NCBI RefSeq assembly: GCF_001586785.1 | Contig: NZ_LUFH02000014.1 | Location: forward strand, 1-64,000 | Length of the DNA stretch: 64,000 bases | Direction of reading: 5' to 3' | From: Sphaerospermopsis aphanizomenoides BCCUSP55 | GTDB lineage: Bacteria > Cyanobacteriota > Cyanobacteriia > Cyanobacteriales > Nostocaceae | Shown: positions 25,853-36,751 of the stretch, piece by piece | Layout: every line of letters starts with the position of its first letter | Numbering within the stretch: position 1 is the first letter of the stretch | Program-made: the position numbers and the translations under genes | The notes under the pieces: model-generated | Databases searched by the model: none | The model's input: the letters and a program-made list of their open reading frames with translations, nothing else | What the model was told of the DNA's origin: nothing

Positions 25853-28831
25853 ATGTCGTGGAAATTATACTCTAAAGTTATTATCGCATTCCTAGGGCTG
25901 TGGTTACTCTTGGATGTTTCTTCTCATCTAGGGGCTGAGATTTTTTGGTTTCAGGAAGTTGGCTATTTGCAAACATTGCTGGTGCGGTTAATAACTCAAG
26001 GTGCTTTATGGGTGGGTGTTGTTAGTGTTAGTTTGATCTATTTGTGGGGAAATTTGACTTTAGCACAACGCTACCAATATCCCCAGTCTCTTAACAGTGA
26101 ACCAGCGAGAAGTAAAGAAAAAAGTTTTAGTAGTAACTTAACAAAGTTTCTGAGTCCCCAATATGGAAAAATTGCTCACAATTTTGAATTGAAAAGGGGA
26201 AACAGAGAAATTAAATTAATTTGGTTGTTACCGTTAACCTTGGGTTTGAGTTTATTACTGGGGTTAATCGTCAAGCATTATGGACAAGTTTTGATCAGTT
26301 ACTGGCATGGAGAAGTTAATCAGGTTATTTTGCCGTTGACGATTCTATTTAGACCAGAGATTGTTGGGAACTTGGGAAGCAAAATTATTTCTCAAGTCTG
26401 GTCTTTTGGCTTGGCTTTGATCATGGCGATCGCACTCTTAATATCTTCTCAATTTTTGCTGAGAGCGATCGCACTGGTTTTGAGTCTCGGTTTTGGGTGG
26501 ATACTATCTCAAAATTGGTCAAAAATACTGCTTTATTTCCATTCTACTACCTTTGATAGTACCGATCCTTTATTTGGCAAAGATATCAGCTTTTATATAT
26601 TTTCACTCCCATTCTGGGAACTATTGGCATTTTGGCTAATTGGGTTATGTTTATATAGCTTTTTATCCGTTACTCTCATCTATCTTTTATCAGGAGATAG
26701 TCTCAGTCAAGGCATTTTTCCTGGTTTTTCTCTACCACAACAACGTCATTTATTTGGCTTAGGTGGCTGTTTGATGTTGGTAGTAGCCTTGAGTTATTGG
26801 TTAGGTCGTTATGAACTCGTTTATTCTCCCCGTGGAGTGAGTTTTGGCGCTAGTTATACTGATGATAAGGTACAGTTACCAGCGGACACCATGTTATGTG
26901 TTTTAGCTGTGGCGATCGCATTTTATTTATTATGGCAAACTTGCTTCTGGAAACCCAAATCTCAACATCATCGCTGGGCAATTTATAGTTTATGTATTTA
27001 TGTAAGTTTAATAATTATAGGTGATTTTATTGTACCTGCTATTGTGCAATCTTTAATGGTTCAGCCCAATGAATTACAGCGAGAGCAACCTTATATCCAG
27101 CGGACTATTGCCTTAACTCGGCAAGCATTTGATTTAGAAATAATTGATTCTCAAACTTTTAATCCCCAAGGAAAATTAACCCAAGCTGATCTTAAAGCCA
27201 ATGATCTAACAATTAGAAATATTCGTCTTTGGGATCAAGAACCACTATTAAAAACTAATAGAGAATTACAACAAATTCGTCCCTATTATCGGTTTCCCGA
27301 TGCCGATATTGATCGCTACACAATTAAAACTGAACCAAACCAACAAACAACCACATCAACGGAAAAACGTCAGGTACTAATTGCTGCCAGAGAATTAGAT
27401 TATAATTCTGTTCCACCGCAAGCTAAAACATGGGTAAACCGCAATTTAGTTTACACCCACGGTTATGGTTTTACCATGAGTCCTGTAAATACAGTTGCTG
27501 CTGGTGGTTTACCAGAATATTTTGTTAAAGATATTAGTGGTAATGGTAGTGCATTAACTACTTCTAGTGCAGCTATTCGTGAAAGTATTCCTATTGGTGA
27601 ACCGCGAATTTATTACGGCGAAATTTCTAATACTCATGTCATGACTGGCACAAGAGTTAAAGAATTAGATTATCCCAGTGGCAGTGATAATATTTATAAT
27701 ACATACAATGGTAAAGGTGGAATCAAAATTGGTTCTCTGGGTCGAAGGTTGTTATTTGCCACGTATTTAAAAGATTGGCAAATGATATTTACACGGAATT
27801 TTCTGCCAGAAACTAAGGTATTATTCCGGCGAAATATTAACCAACGTATTCGGGCGATAGCACCATTTTTAAAATTTGATAGCGAGCCTTATTTAGTAGC
27901 TGCTGATGCCAATCCTGACAATAAAAATCCAGAATTTTCAGGAGCAAAGAATTATCTTTACTGGATAGTAGATGCTTACACAATTAGCCATCACTATCCC
28001 TATTCTGACCAAAATGGCGATGGCATTAATTATATTCGTAACTCCGTTAAAATTGTAATTGATGCTTACAACGGCACAGTCAGATTTTACATTGCTGAAC
28101 CAAAAGATCCTCTAATTATTGCTTGGTCAAAAATCTTCCCGCAAATGTTTCAACCGTTGGCAAATATGCCTGTGAATCTCCGCAGTCATATCCGTTATCC
28201 GGTGGACTTTTTCAAAATTCAATCTGAACGGTTAATGACTTATCACATCACTAACCCCCAAGTATTTTATAACCGGGAAGACCAATGGCAAATTCCCAAT
28301 GAAATCTATGGAACTCAAACCCGTCCAATTGAACCCTACTATTTAACTACTAGTCTTCCTAATGCTCCCTCTGAAGAATTTCTTTTACTACTTCCCTATA
28401 CACCAAAAGAACGGACAAATTTAATTGCTTGGTTAGCAGCACGTTCTGATGGAGAAAATTACGGTAAATTACTGCTTTATAACTTTCCTAAAGAACGTTT
28501 GATTTATGGGCCAGAACAAATAGAAGCGAGAATTAACCAAGACCCAGTAATTTCTCAACAAATTTCATTATGGAATCGTCAAGGTTCGAGAGCAATTCAA
28601 GGTAATCTTTTAATTATTCCTATTGAACAATCTTTATTATATGTTGAGCCAATTTATTTAGAAGCAACCCAGAATAGTATCCCAACTTTGGTTAGGGTGG
28701 TTGTTGCTTATGAAAATCGCATTGTCATGGCGCAAACTTTGGAACAAGCTTTAGAGGGAATATTTAAACCAGAGGTAACACCAGCGCCGCCTATTATTCG
28801 TCCTGTGGAGGAGGGAATAGCACCGGAATAA
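25853..28831 (+). CDS. UPF0182-family membrane protein
   Basis: A 992-residue protein of full family length. The first ~400 residues hold about seven membrane segments, including a [18 protein letters not shown] motif typical of UPF0182. The rest is a large extracytoplasmic domain (for example [32 protein letters not shown]). The family is widespread in cyanobacteria and actinobacteria and its function is unknown. The start ATG 25853 gives a membrane-targeted N-terminus. Confidence 0.92.
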   Translation: MSWKLYSKVIIAFLGLWLLLDVSSHLGAEIFWFQEVGYLQTLLVRLITQGALWVGVVSVSLIYLWGNLTLAQRYQYPQSLNSEPARSKEKSFSSNLTKFLSPQYGKIAHNFELKRGNREIKLIWLLPLTLGLSLLLGLIVKHYGQVLISYWHGEVNQVILPLTILFRPEIVGNLGSKIISQVWSFGLALIMAIALLISSQFLLRAIALVLSLGFGWILSQNWSKILLYFHSTTFDSTDPLFGKDISFYIFSLPFWELLAFWLIGLCLYSFLSVTLIYLLSGDSLSQGIFPGFSLPQQRHLFGLGGCLMLVVALSYWLGRYELVYSPRGVSFGASYTDDKVQLPADTMLCVLAVAIAFYLLWQTCFWKPKSQHHRWAIYSLCIYVSLIIIGDFIVPAIVQSLMVQPNELQREQPYIQRTIALTRQAFDLEIIDSQTFNPQGKLTQADLKANDLTIRNIRLWDQEPLLKTNRELQQIRPYYRFPDADIDRYTIKTEPNQQTTTSTEKRQVLIAARELDYNSVPPQAKTWVNRNLVYTHGYGFTMSPVNTVAAGGLPEYFVKDISGNGSALTTSSAAIRESIPIGEPRIYYGEISNTHVMTGTRVKELDYPSGSDNIYNTYNGKGGIKIGSLGRRLLFATYLKDWQMIFTRNFLPETKVLFRRNINQRIRAIAPFLKFDSEPYLVAADANPDNKNPEFSGAKNYLYWIVDAYTISHHYPYSDQNGDGINYIRNSVKIVIDAYNGTVRFYIAEPKDPLIIAWSKIFPQMFQPLANMPVNLRSHIRYPVDFFKIQSERLMTYHITNPQVFYNREDQWQIPNEIYGTQTRPIEPYYLTTSLPNAPSEEFLLLLPYTPKERTNLIAWLAARSDGENYGKLLLYNFPKERLIYGPEQIEARINQDPVISQQISLWNRQGSRAIQGNLLIIPIEQSLLYVEPIYLEATQNSIPTLVRVVVAYENRIVMAQTLEQALEGIFKPEVTPAPPIIRPVEEGIAPE

Positions 28832-28860
28832 TTCGTAATTCGTAATTCGTAATTCGTAAT
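28829..28860. repeat. short tandem repeat (AATTCGT)
   Basis: Four AATTCGT heptamers directly follow the UPF0182 stop codon. Confidence 0.85.
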
Positions 28861-28905
28861 AATGCCTCCGGCTCCCGTAAGGGATACGTAATTGGGAAAT
28901 AACAA

Positions 28906-29184
28906 ATGACAATACAACTACAATTAAAACCAGAAATAGAGGCTCGTCTTATTGCTGAAGCTGCTGCAAAAGGCGTATCAGTGGAAGTTTATCTTGAATC
29001 TTTGATTGAAGCAAGTTTGACGAGTAAGGAAAAGCAATCTTTTTCTCAAGCAGCAACTCAGGAAGAGTGGGAAACAGCACTGACAGATTTAATCAATAGT
29101 CCTGCTTTTACTTTAGCACCACCACTTTCTGATGCAGCGATTAGTCGAGAGAGTATTTATACCAGAGAAGATGAAATGTTATGA
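28906..29184 (+). CDS. VapB-like antitoxin
   Basis: A 92-residue protein, MTIQLQLKPEIEARLIAEAA, with the RHH-type N-terminal strand and helix and an acidic/polar tail. Its stop overlaps the next gene's ATG by 4 bp (ATGA), the standard toxin-antitoxin coupling. It should bind both the operon promoter and the PIN toxin. Confidence 0.8.
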   Translation: MTIQLQLKPEIEARLIAEAAAKGVSVEVYLESLIEASLTSKEKQSFSQAATQEEWETALTDLINSPAFTLAPPLSDAAISRESIYTREDEML

Positions 29185-29624
29185 GTTATTTGGTAGATAC
29201 TAATATTTTGCTGCGTTTAGTGCAGAAAAACAACCCAATGAATCCTGATGCTCAAAGAGCGATTGTCACACTTAAACAAAAATGTGAATTATTATATATA
29301 ATTCCTCAGAATCTAATCGAGTTTTGGGCTGTTGCTACACGACCAATTAACAGTAATGGGTTAGGGTTAACCATCATTCAAGCAGCAGAAGAAACGGAGA
29401 AGCTGAAAAAGATATTTACATTACAAACTGATACACCTGAGATTTTTATTGAATGGGAATCTCTCGTGATTAAACATCAAGTTATGGGTAAACAGGTACA
29501 TGATGCACGTTTAGTTGCAGCGATGGTAACGCACAAAATTACACATTTACTGACATTTAATATTGATGACTTCAAACGTTTTTCGGAAATAGTAGTTGTT
29601 GATGCGCGAAGTTTTGCACCTTAG
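29181..29624 (+). CDS. PIN-domain toxin (VapC-like)
   Basis: A 147-residue protein starting MSYLVDTNILLRLVQ, with Asp6 as the first acidic ligand. A Glu follows in NLIEFWAVATRP, an Asp in VHDARLVAAMV, and a final Asp in LTFNIDDFKRF, so the D-E-D-D metal site is complete. VapC toxins are RNases. The gene overlaps its antitoxin gene, and the pair looks intact. Confidence 0.9.
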   Translation: MSYLVDTNILLRLVQKNNPMNPDAQRAIVTLKQKCELLYIIPQNLIEFWAVATRPINSNGLGLTIIQAAEETEKLKKIFTLQTDTPEIFIEWESLVIKHQVMGKQVHDARLVAAMVTHKITHLLTFNIDDFKRFSEIVVVDARSFAP

Positions 29625-29656
29625 TCTTGATTATAAAAGTAAGTAGAGCTTAAACG

Positions 29657-30649
29657 ATGAATCCCCAAATAATTCAGAATTTACGTCATAAGTTACAAAA
29701 GCGTGTTTCCCGTCTTAAATCAGTCAGTAATAGCTTTTTTATTCCTAGTTTAAAGCAGTTCTGGACATTTTTTCGTAGTAATCCAACTTTGGTTGGAATT
29801 GCAGAATTACTACTTGTACGTTTTCCAGAAGTAGATATTTTTGTTGAAGGTATTTTCCAAGGTAAAAAAGTAGAGGCTAAATCTGAAGAAGAAACTGCTG
29901 CTATTGGATATGCTGTCCTTCATAGAATTACTTTAGATAATGATAAATTGTATATATTGCAGCAACCCTATACATTTCCCGTCTCATTTAATAGAGAAAC
30001 TTTAGGCTCAGATAACAACATACGTGAAGTTATTCATTTTTATCTTGAGCCATTCTATGAATATGTAGATGAAAAATTAGATGACCACGGAGCAATATTA
30101 AGCCTCTTGCTTCGTTATAAACATCGTAGCGAATGGTTTTATCAAGATAAACTTTTTGATTTAACTAAGGAGAATACACAAAAAGCAGAAAAGTCACTAG
30201 CACTTGATTTGTACTCTTATCTTCATGATCAAGGTTTAAATTTCAGTATTGAGCCATCATCTCTCAGGGGAGCAATTGATTTAATAGCTGCACAAGGTTC
30301 AGATGATCCACTTCTTGCAGATACGAAAATCTTTGATGCAGATGATCGTGGTAAAAGATACATTCGCAAGGCTTTCCGTCAAATTTACACTTATACTCAG
30401 CACTATAATGAACCATTTGGTTATTTAATAATATACAAAATAACTGATAAAGACCTCAAATTTTCATTAGCAACAACCTCAAGTAATATTGCTGTGATTA
30501 CCTATAATCACAAAACTATTTTCTTTTTAACTATAGATATATATCCACATTCCAAAGCAGTTTCACAGCGCGATCCACTTCAAGCAATTTCAATTACTGA
30601 AGATGAGTTAATCCAAACTGCTCAGGAAGAAATTACTGAAGATGAGTAA
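29657..30649 (+). CDS. uncharacterised protein with a possible PD-(D/E)XK nuclease core
   Basis: A 330-residue soluble protein that I do not recognise by name. Residues ~180-260 fit a restriction-endonuclease-like core: Glu199, Asp208 in LRGAIDLIA, then Asp222-x-Lys224 in LADTKIF, followed by a helix with Arg241-Gln242 (FRQIYTYTQHYN) as in many such nucleases. The N-terminal half is helical and featureless. It sits 32 bp behind a VapBC pair. A defence or DNA-repair role is inference from the fold pattern only. Confidence 0.6.
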   Translation: MNPQIIQNLRHKLQKRVSRLKSVSNSFFIPSLKQFWTFFRSNPTLVGIAELLLVRFPEVDIFVEGIFQGKKVEAKSEEETAAIGYAVLHRITLDNDKLYILQQPYTFPVSFNRETLGSDNNIREVIHFYLEPFYEYVDEKLDDHGAILSLLLRYKHRSEWFYQDKLFDLTKENTQKAEKSLALDLYSYLHDQGLNFSIEPSSLRGAIDLIAAQGSDDPLLADTKIFDADDRGKRYIRKAFRQIYTYTQHYNEPFGYLIIYKITDKDLKFSLATTSSNIAVITYNHKTIFFLTIDIYPHSKAVSQRDPLQAISITEDELIQTAQEEITEDE

Positions 30650-30781
30650 TTAATTCCTAATGTCTGTAATATATCTAGACCAAACCCCAAATAAGTCTAA
30701 TTCTTCCTTTGCGTCTTTGCACGCAACATTTATCTATAGTATTTTATTAATTGTAATTAACCAAATTTAGGAAAATCAACC

Positions 30782-31105
30782 ATGCTATATCACCTAGATT
30801 TTCACGTCGAATACCCCGACAACATGACACAACAAGAACTCTTTACCATTTGGAGTGAAGAAGCAGACGCAGCACTGCAAGCTAAGGAAGCAGGAATTGT
30901 TGTCGATTTGTGGAAATGTGTGGGAACTCGTCGGGTAATTGTAATTATTGATGTTCCCACACCTGACACCCTTGATCAAATTCTTTTGGATTTACCGATC
31001 ATGAAAAAATTGGGTCAAACGGTGCAGGTAGAAGTAATTCCCCTGAGAAGATATGAAGACTTTGCAGCAGATGTCAAAACTAGATTAGAAACAAAATCAA
31101 AATAA
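30782..31105 (+). CDS. muconolactone delta-isomerase-like small protein
   Basis: A 107-residue single-domain protein starting MLYHLDFHVEYPDNMTQQEL, with a ferredoxin-like pattern of alternating strands and helices (RRVIVIIDVPTPDTLDQILLDLPI). This matches the muconolactone isomerase family. No aromatic-degradation genes are nearby, so the true substrate in this organism is unknown. Confidence 0.75.
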   Translation: MLYHLDFHVEYPDNMTQQELFTIWSEEADAALQAKEAGIVVDLWKCVGTRRVIVIIDVPTPDTLDQILLDLPIMKKLGQTVQVEVIPLRRYEDFAADVKTRLETKSK

Positions 31106-31137
31106 GAAATTCATTCTGTGAAATGATGACATCAACC

Positions 31138-31575
31138 CTAGTATTGAATACTCGGAAAAATGAGGATGTCTATCATTTCACCTACAGCCAAACCTGAGCC
31201 GGCAATTACTGTTAAAATCCAAAAAGAATCTGTTTTACTAAAGCCAGACAAACGCATTTCTAAATCAGCTAACAGCGTGGTCGTTAACGGTATCAGAAAA
31301 ATGCCGAATAAAATTGACCAAATTGCAATTAAAGCAATTGACGCACTTAAAACTAAGACGACAACTAAGGTTTGAGAACCAAAGACTAAGAAATTTTCTA
31401 ACCAAGTGTTACTTTTTCTGACTATAGCTATAGCGATCGCAGCCACAAAAGCACCTACTAACCAAGCAATCTGATTAGCGGCAAGATACCATCCCAGAAG
31501 ATTGTACGCCAGCCAAAGTAATGCTAGAGCATTTACAGGAATTCTTTGGAAAAATAGCAAGTTCATATTTTTCAT
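31138..31575 (-). CDS. small integral membrane protein of unknown function
   Basis: A 145-residue protein with four hydrophobic segments (about residues 14-30, 33-50, 66-98 and 115-140). No recognisable functional motif. It is convergent with the isomerase-like gene, with a ~30-bp gap. A 300-bp AT-rich region upstream shows no other gene. Confidence 0.6.
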   Translation of the reverse strand: MKNMNLLFFQRIPVNALALLWLAYNLLGWYLAANQIAWLVGAFVAAIAIAIVRKSNTWLENFLVFGSQTLVVVLVLSASIALIAIWSILFGIFLIPLTTTLLADLEMRLSGFSKTDSFWILTVIAGSGLAVGEMIDILIFPSIQY

Positions 31576-31876
31576 CCCTATAATTATAATACAATCAATA
31601 CATTCAATTTATCAACAGATTTGATTTCTACTTGACATATACAATTTTAATAAAAAATCATCTATCCATAGGCTTATTTTAAATCTATGTAATCCTGGTT
31701 TCATTAATTGGTATTTTAAAAATTTCTTACTTTTGATATATATTCATAAAGTCCCAAGCAAACCTATCGACAGAGATAGCTGAACTTTTATTTTGTTACA
31801 CCTATAATTGAAATCTTGACAAGAATCTAGTTTTCACAAATTGCTGAGAAAAACATATATAGAGAAGGTAAATAAT

Positions 31877-32269
31877 ATGTATGTTGAGCAGATATCACTA
31901 CAAAAAGTAGTGGCTAATAAAAGCTTTAATCAGTTAACACACAGTCAAATTAAACAGGAATATGCCACACAACAGGAGGGATTGAATATTTCCGATTTAG
32001 CAATAGCTTTAACTCCACTCAGCATTGTCTTTATTTGGGCAATTTTTTTGTTTATTTTCCAAAAAATTCGCTCTCATGCAGACAATAAATTAGCTTTTAA
32101 CATCAACAATCTAAGTCAAGTTCCTTGTAAAAACTGTAAATTTTTCTCCAATAATCATTATCTTAAGTGTGCTGTAAATCCTGATATCGTCCTCACAGAA
32201 GAAGCCATAAATTGCTCTGAATATTGCCCAAAAAAAGGTAAATTTCCCCCAAATAAATTCTTTGGCTAA
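31877..32269 (+). CDS. small membrane protein with a Cys-rich C-terminal motif
   Basis: A 130-residue protein from ATG 31877 (MYVEQISLQKVV), chosen because GAGAAGG lies 10 bp upstream; the open frame extends to TTG 31841. One membrane segment lies near residues 51-70 (LTPLSIVFIWAIFLFIFQ). The C-terminus has CKNCKFFSNN, then a lone Cys, then CSEYC, a spacing that could bind zinc or an Fe-S cluster. Function unknown. Confidence 0.65.
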   Translation: MYVEQISLQKVVANKSFNQLTHSQIKQEYATQQEGLNISDLAIALTPLSIVFIWAIFLFIFQKIRSHADNKLAFNINNLSQVPCKNCKFFSNNHYLKCAVNPDIVLTEEAINCSEYCPKKGKFPPNKFFG

Positions 32270-32459
32270 GAGGTTGGTTTAAAAGTATTAGATGAAACTA
32301 ATAATCTCCAGAAACCTAACCCCTCAACCCCCTTTTTTAAAGTAGGCTAAAAACGCCTTTGTTTCCCCCTTTCTAAGGGTGACTAAGGTGGATCGCCAAT
32401 ATTCGCCAATATTCTCCTGAACTCCTGTATTCTGATAGCGCAGCGTGGCGTAAACCATA

Positions 32460-35400
32460 CTACTGAACTCCTTCTTTGTACTTTTCGATCAACTCTTTGA
32501 CTTGAGCAGCCACAAGTGGATGGGGATCTGTTTGCAAGTGAGGGAGAATTTCTTGCAGTACTCGCTGAGAAACTACACTCAAGTATGAAATTGTTGCTTC
32601 CCTCACAAAGCCTGTAGGGTGGCGTAAATTGACTAAAATTTCCGTAGTTGTGAGTCGAACATAAGCCGCTTGAGCAAAATGCAAGCAACAAGCTAAACAC
32701 CAATCAGAGAGCAAATATCCCTGAGATATCAACCTGGAGAGGCGCTTTTTAACTGGAATATTTTCATGTTGCCAAAATCCCGCATCGACAAGATATTTGA
32801 GCTTTTCTTGTTCTGGTCGTCGATCTAAAATGTTTAACAACAAAGACTTACAAGGCAAATTTACAGTGTGGTCTAATATTTCTAAGCCTCTTGCTAAATT
32901 AACAAGTGACTGAGATTGAAGATTAAAAGCTGCGGCTTGCATTTTTTCAGCGGGGTAAAGCAACTTCAACAGCAGTAATAACCTATCTCTAATATCCAAT
33001 TCCAATTCTAGAAGTAAGCGTTGCAGCAACTGAGCAATAGTCAACAGTCTCTCATTTCCTTGATAATTTTCGAGAGAGTCGAGATTTTGGAAGTCTAGAT
33101 AAGCTGCATAAATCTCACCGAGAAATTCTAATTCTTGCTCAATTAAAGTTTCGACGCGACTTTCATAAAACTGATCTATAGCACTGACATTTCCTGGTTG
33201 TTGGTGAATTTTGAGTAAGCTTTGCAGAATATAGTCCCTAGTATTACCCCGCGATGTTTCTAACTGTAACCATAAGGTTTCTCTTGCTTCTATTGTGCCG
33301 ATTTGAGCAATAGTACGCCAAGCACACATTCGCACAACTTCCGGTTTGTAAGCATTTGTGCCTAGTTTCAACAACATGGGTATGGCTTCATTTTCCAGAG
33401 TTACCAGGCACTGCATAGCTGTATTGCGAGTGGACTTATAGTATAGTGCTGCTAAGAGTGTGGGATAGTATTCCTCTAAATTAGTAGCAGTAATCATTTC
33501 CAATACAGCACAGCGTACCCGCAATGAGTCATCCTGCAACAAATTGGGAATGTGAATTCGCAAAGCCTGTAAATAAACCAATTCTTTGAGTGCCTTGACT
33601 CCATTAATTCGTTCTTGTTCTTCTTTATGGGTAAGCATCCGCCGTATTGTTTTGGTGGCTGCTCCTTTTTGTTGGTCTGTTCCCTGACGCAGTAGTAATG
33701 AAGCTGCGGTGGCGCGGATGAGTGGATGGTGTCGTGATTGTAGGTATTCTTCAACAAGACTTAAATTGAGGTTTTCTTCCGCCAGCCAAACGTAACGCAT
33801 AGCTAAAGCAAACACTTCCGGATCAAGGGTTGCTGGGGGTTGGTCTAATAAGCGACGCACTTCAGGTACATACAGGGGATTGACACCTGATTTGAGCATC
33901 AATTCTAGGCTTTGGGCTTGCAAATCTGAAGGTAATTTCACTAGCAAGGGTGCTAAAACTTGTCCTGCACCGGCAAGGTCAATTTGGGCTAAAAGTTCCA
34001 AACAAGAGCTTTTATCGGCGCTAGAGCCTGTTTCTACTAAAGCTTTGACTATTCCTTGTTTGAAGGCTCGCAAACCTACAGTTGCCGCACTCAAACCACC
34101 CCGTTCTGCACTTAAAACTAATACATCTACATAGCGCGATCGCAATTCCCATACAACTTTTAAACAAGTGGCAGCAACTACTACTGTTTCAGCAATTAAT
34201 ACCCACTTTTGCAATGGTTTAGGAACATATTGATCAATGATATATATGCTGCCAAAAATCACTAACCCAGTCAAACCAGAGGCGATCGCTTCGGCTGTAC
34301 CACTGGATAAAGCTTGCATTCGGCTACGAATTCGTTCCGGAATAGGTTGATAAAGTGCCGGACCGCTACTAATCACAAAGGTATAACGTAGCAGTTCATC
34401 ACAGAATTTAAGACTGATTAAACCCCAGAAAAATCCAGGCTCTTCAATAGCTGGAAATAAGTTCAAGACCGAGATTGCCCCTGGTAATAAAAAGCCCACA
34501 GTAATTGGTAAAAGTGCGGCTGTGAAAAATACCCCCAGTTTTTCAATCAGTCGGCTAGAAATAAACCACTGGGTAACTAATTCACACAGTCCCACAATGC
34601 CACCAAACACACCTAAAAAGCTGGCCAGTTGTTGTTCGCCTAAATTAGAATTTAGTTCCCGTAAATATTGAAAATCTATCAGCAAGCCAATGACTTGCAG
34701 TAGGGCAAAGAACGCGAACAACTGCCAAACATAGCGTTTCAGAGGTGTTTCTAAACGGCGATGTCGGGAAGCTTGTTCTTCTGTAATTTCTCGTTGTGGA
34801 GTATAAGGAAAAGCAGTGGGATATTTATACGTTAAATAAAATAAAATTCCTGAGCCTAATAAAATGACAATACAAGCAATGAGAATGACTTTATTCAAGT
34901 TGGCAAATTTTAGTAACCAAGGCAAACTAAAGCCACTAATTACATCTGCTACTAATATGCCACTACTCACCAATGGGTAAGTACGCTTAATCTCCCGAAT
35001 ATTAAATAGTTGATTGGCAACAATAGAGGTGTTGAGGTCATTGACCACATAACAGGCATCCACCCACAACCTGAGCAGAAAAATAATAATTACTGCCAAG
35101 TAGGGAATATGTACACCCCAACGCAATGCTACTAGTAAAAATAAAGGCATTACCATCCCCGGTGCGATCGCCACAATCACCGCACGTAATGGGAAAACCT
35201 TTTGTAACCAAGAATATAAAACCACCAGTCCAGCACCTGTAATGGCACTGGCAATATAAATCCAGGGTAGTTGTCCCGCCCCATATTCATCTAAAAACAG
35301 AGCTACAGTGCTATCCTCCGCCCACCGCAACCCTACAGATACAATTGTATAGAAGGCAAACATCGTCCAAGTGCGCTCAAGCTCCTCTGGTCGGAGATTG

Positions 35401-35465
35401 ACCCACTTCAGCAGGTTTGCGAAAGCGCCTTTATTGCTAGTCAACCAGTGATTTTTCAATTCCAT
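32460..35465 (-). CDS. NTT/MFS-like transporter fused to HEAT repeats
   Basis: A 1001-residue protein. Residues ~30-440 carry about twelve membrane segments resembling the ATP/ADP-translocase-like (NTT) branch of the MFS, with a conserved-looking LRLWVDACYVVNDLNTSIVANQLF stretch. Residues ~450-1000 are alpha-helical HEAT-like repeats (for example HHPLIRATAASLLLR, DDSLRVRCAVLEMI, TGFVREATISYLSVV). The substrate is unknown. The fusion of a carrier to a large cytoplasmic solenoid suggests docking to another protein. A dispersed short repeat lies just beyond its stop (32430-32459). Confidence 0.8.
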   Translation of the reverse strand: MELKNHWLTSNKGAFANLLKWVNLRPEELERTWTMFAFYTIVSVGLRWAEDSTVALFLDEYGAGQLPWIYIASAITGAGLVVLYSWLQKVFPLRAVIVAIAPGMVMPLFLLVALRWGVHIPYLAVIIIFLLRLWVDACYVVNDLNTSIVANQLFNIREIKRTYPLVSSGILVADVISGFSLPWLLKFANLNKVILIACIVILLGSGILFYLTYKYPTAFPYTPQREITEEQASRHRRLETPLKRYVWQLFAFFALLQVIGLLIDFQYLRELNSNLGEQQLASFLGVFGGIVGLCELVTQWFISSRLIEKLGVFFTAALLPITVGFLLPGAISVLNLFPAIEEPGFFWGLISLKFCDELLRYTFVISSGPALYQPIPERIRSRMQALSSGTAEAIASGLTGLVIFGSIYIIDQYVPKPLQKWVLIAETVVVAATCLKVVWELRSRYVDVLVLSAERGGLSAATVGLRAFKQGIVKALVETGSSADKSSCLELLAQIDLAGAGQVLAPLLVKLPSDLQAQSLELMLKSGVNPLYVPEVRRLLDQPPATLDPEVFALAMRYVWLAEENLNLSLVEEYLQSRHHPLIRATAASLLLRQGTDQQKGAATKTIRRMLTHKEEQERINGVKALKELVYLQALRIHIPNLLQDDSLRVRCAVLEMITATNLEEYYPTLLAALYYKSTRNTAMQCLVTLENEAIPMLLKLGTNAYKPEVVRMCAWRTIAQIGTIEARETLWLQLETSRGNTRDYILQSLLKIHQQPGNVSAIDQFYESRVETLIEQELEFLGEIYAAYLDFQNLDSLENYQGNERLLTIAQLLQRLLLELELDIRDRLLLLLKLLYPAEKMQAAAFNLQSQSLVNLARGLEILDHTVNLPCKSLLLNILDRRPEQEKLKYLVDAGFWQHENIPVKKRLSRLISQGYLLSDWCLACCLHFAQAAYVRLTTTEILVNLRHPTGFVREATISYLSVVSQRVLQEILPHLQTDPHPLVAAQVKELIEKYKEGVQ

Positions 35466-35792
35466 GTAATTTTCATTTCTGAGGTGTGAAACAGGTAATC
35501 ACAGCGCCACAGCTAAGTAATTAGAATAACAGTTACTGAATGGCAAAAGATAAGCATTCAGCCATCAGCCGCCAAGCCGTTAGGCATTATGCTAAAACTG
35601 AATACTTACAGCAAAAGTCCTGAACAACTGAGTATTATCTTTCCCACTCAGATGCCAGGACTATCATTTTGCAATAAATTTACAGTCAGAGGATGGGGCA
35701 GGTAGTTGATGCTTGGTGACTAGTAATTGGTAATTCTTTTCCAACTTTTCTCGATCCCTACACCCCAACCAAACCCTACACCCTACAAATTC
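35466..35792. other. 327-bp intergenic region
   Basis: No gene recognised. It contains CATTCAGCCATCAGCCGCC-type short repeats (related motif near 37691) and, closer to infC, low-complexity CACCCTACAAAT/ACACCCCAACC text. Its left part probably includes the promoter of the NTT-HEAT gene. Confidence 0.5.
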
Positions 35793-36326
35793 TTACTTCT
35801 TGGGTGAAATCAGCATCATCATATTTCGCCCTTCTTTTTTTGGCGCTTGCTGAACTTCACCAAAAGGTTCTAGATCAGTGGCCATACGCTTGAGCAAGTC
35901 CTCTGCTAAGTCACTGTGTTGGATTTCTCGACCCCGGAACATCACAGTAGCTTTGACTTTATCACCATCTTTGAGGAAGCGTTCCGCTTGCTTGACGCGC
36001 ACATTATAATCATGTTCTTCAATCTTGTAGCGCATCTTCACTTCCTTCACGTCAGCTGTGTGCTGCTTCTTCCGGGCTTCCCGCGCCTTTTTCTCCTGCT
36101 CAAACTTATATTTCCCATAGTCCATGATTCGGCATACTGGTGGGTCGGCCTTGTCACTGAGTAGCACCAGGTCTAGCTCTTTTTCTTCTGCTAGTTGCAG
36201 TGCTTCATGGGGTGGCATAATTCCCAGTTGGGCACCATCAGTGTCAATGACCCGAATTTTCGGGAAGCGAATGCGTTCGTTAATTTGGGGCAGATCGCGA
36301 GTTCTTTTTTTCTCAATCACAGGCAT
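35793..36326 (-). CDS. infC: translation initiation factor IF-3
   Basis: A 177-residue protein of full IF-3 length. The N-terminal domain ([23 protein letters not shown]) and C-terminal domain ([40 protein letters not shown], in part) are both intact. It binds the 30S subunit and checks start-codon selection. The start is a normal ATG at 36326, unlike the AUU start of enterobacterial infC. No rpmI/rplT follows, so it is not in the classical infC operon. Confidence 0.97.
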   Translation of the reverse strand: MPVIEKKRTRDLPQINERIRFPKIRVIDTDGAQLGIMPPHEALQLAEEKELDLVLLSDKADPPVCRIMDYGKYKFEQEKKAREARKKQHTADVKEVKMRYKIEEHDYNVRVKQAERFLKDGDKVKATVMFRGREIQHSDLAEDLLKRMATDLEPFGEVQQAPKKEGRNMMMLISPKK

Positions 36327-36751
36327 TATGATTTTTGGGAGCTCTTTAGTTAAGGATTTGGCTTGATCTTGGTTTACTTAGTTTTGCTTGGTCTGCCCAT
36401 AAGGGCAAAGTACGGAAATGACTCAAAATTGAAAAATGAGTCTATATCTCTAGGGTAGCTAATCCATACAATAGTTGGATAGTCTATTGTATTTGTCATT
36501 CTACTCACTTTGATATAATTTCTCTACAATAGTTAATCTAAAATACACAATCTTGGCTAAGATTAACTATTATTACATTTTTTGACGGTAGTCTTAACAT
36601 TTCCAATTGTGAATAAACACTCGGCATAGTCAACTAGCTATAGATTTAACTTATTAAAATCAATGTAACACATTATTCTACCGTTAGTAAGATAAGTAAC
36701 ATATTCTGTTGAGATGAGTAGTGTCTATCAGCCAGTGAGTTGGAGAAATAC
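36327..36751. other. 425-bp divergent intergenic region upstream of infC
   Basis: No gene is seen. About 80 bp before infC on the minus strand is a small GCCCTTATGGGC hairpin that could sit in the infC leader. The rest is AT-rich with no repeat recognised. Promoters for infC and for the hydrolase gene are expected here. Confidence 0.5.
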
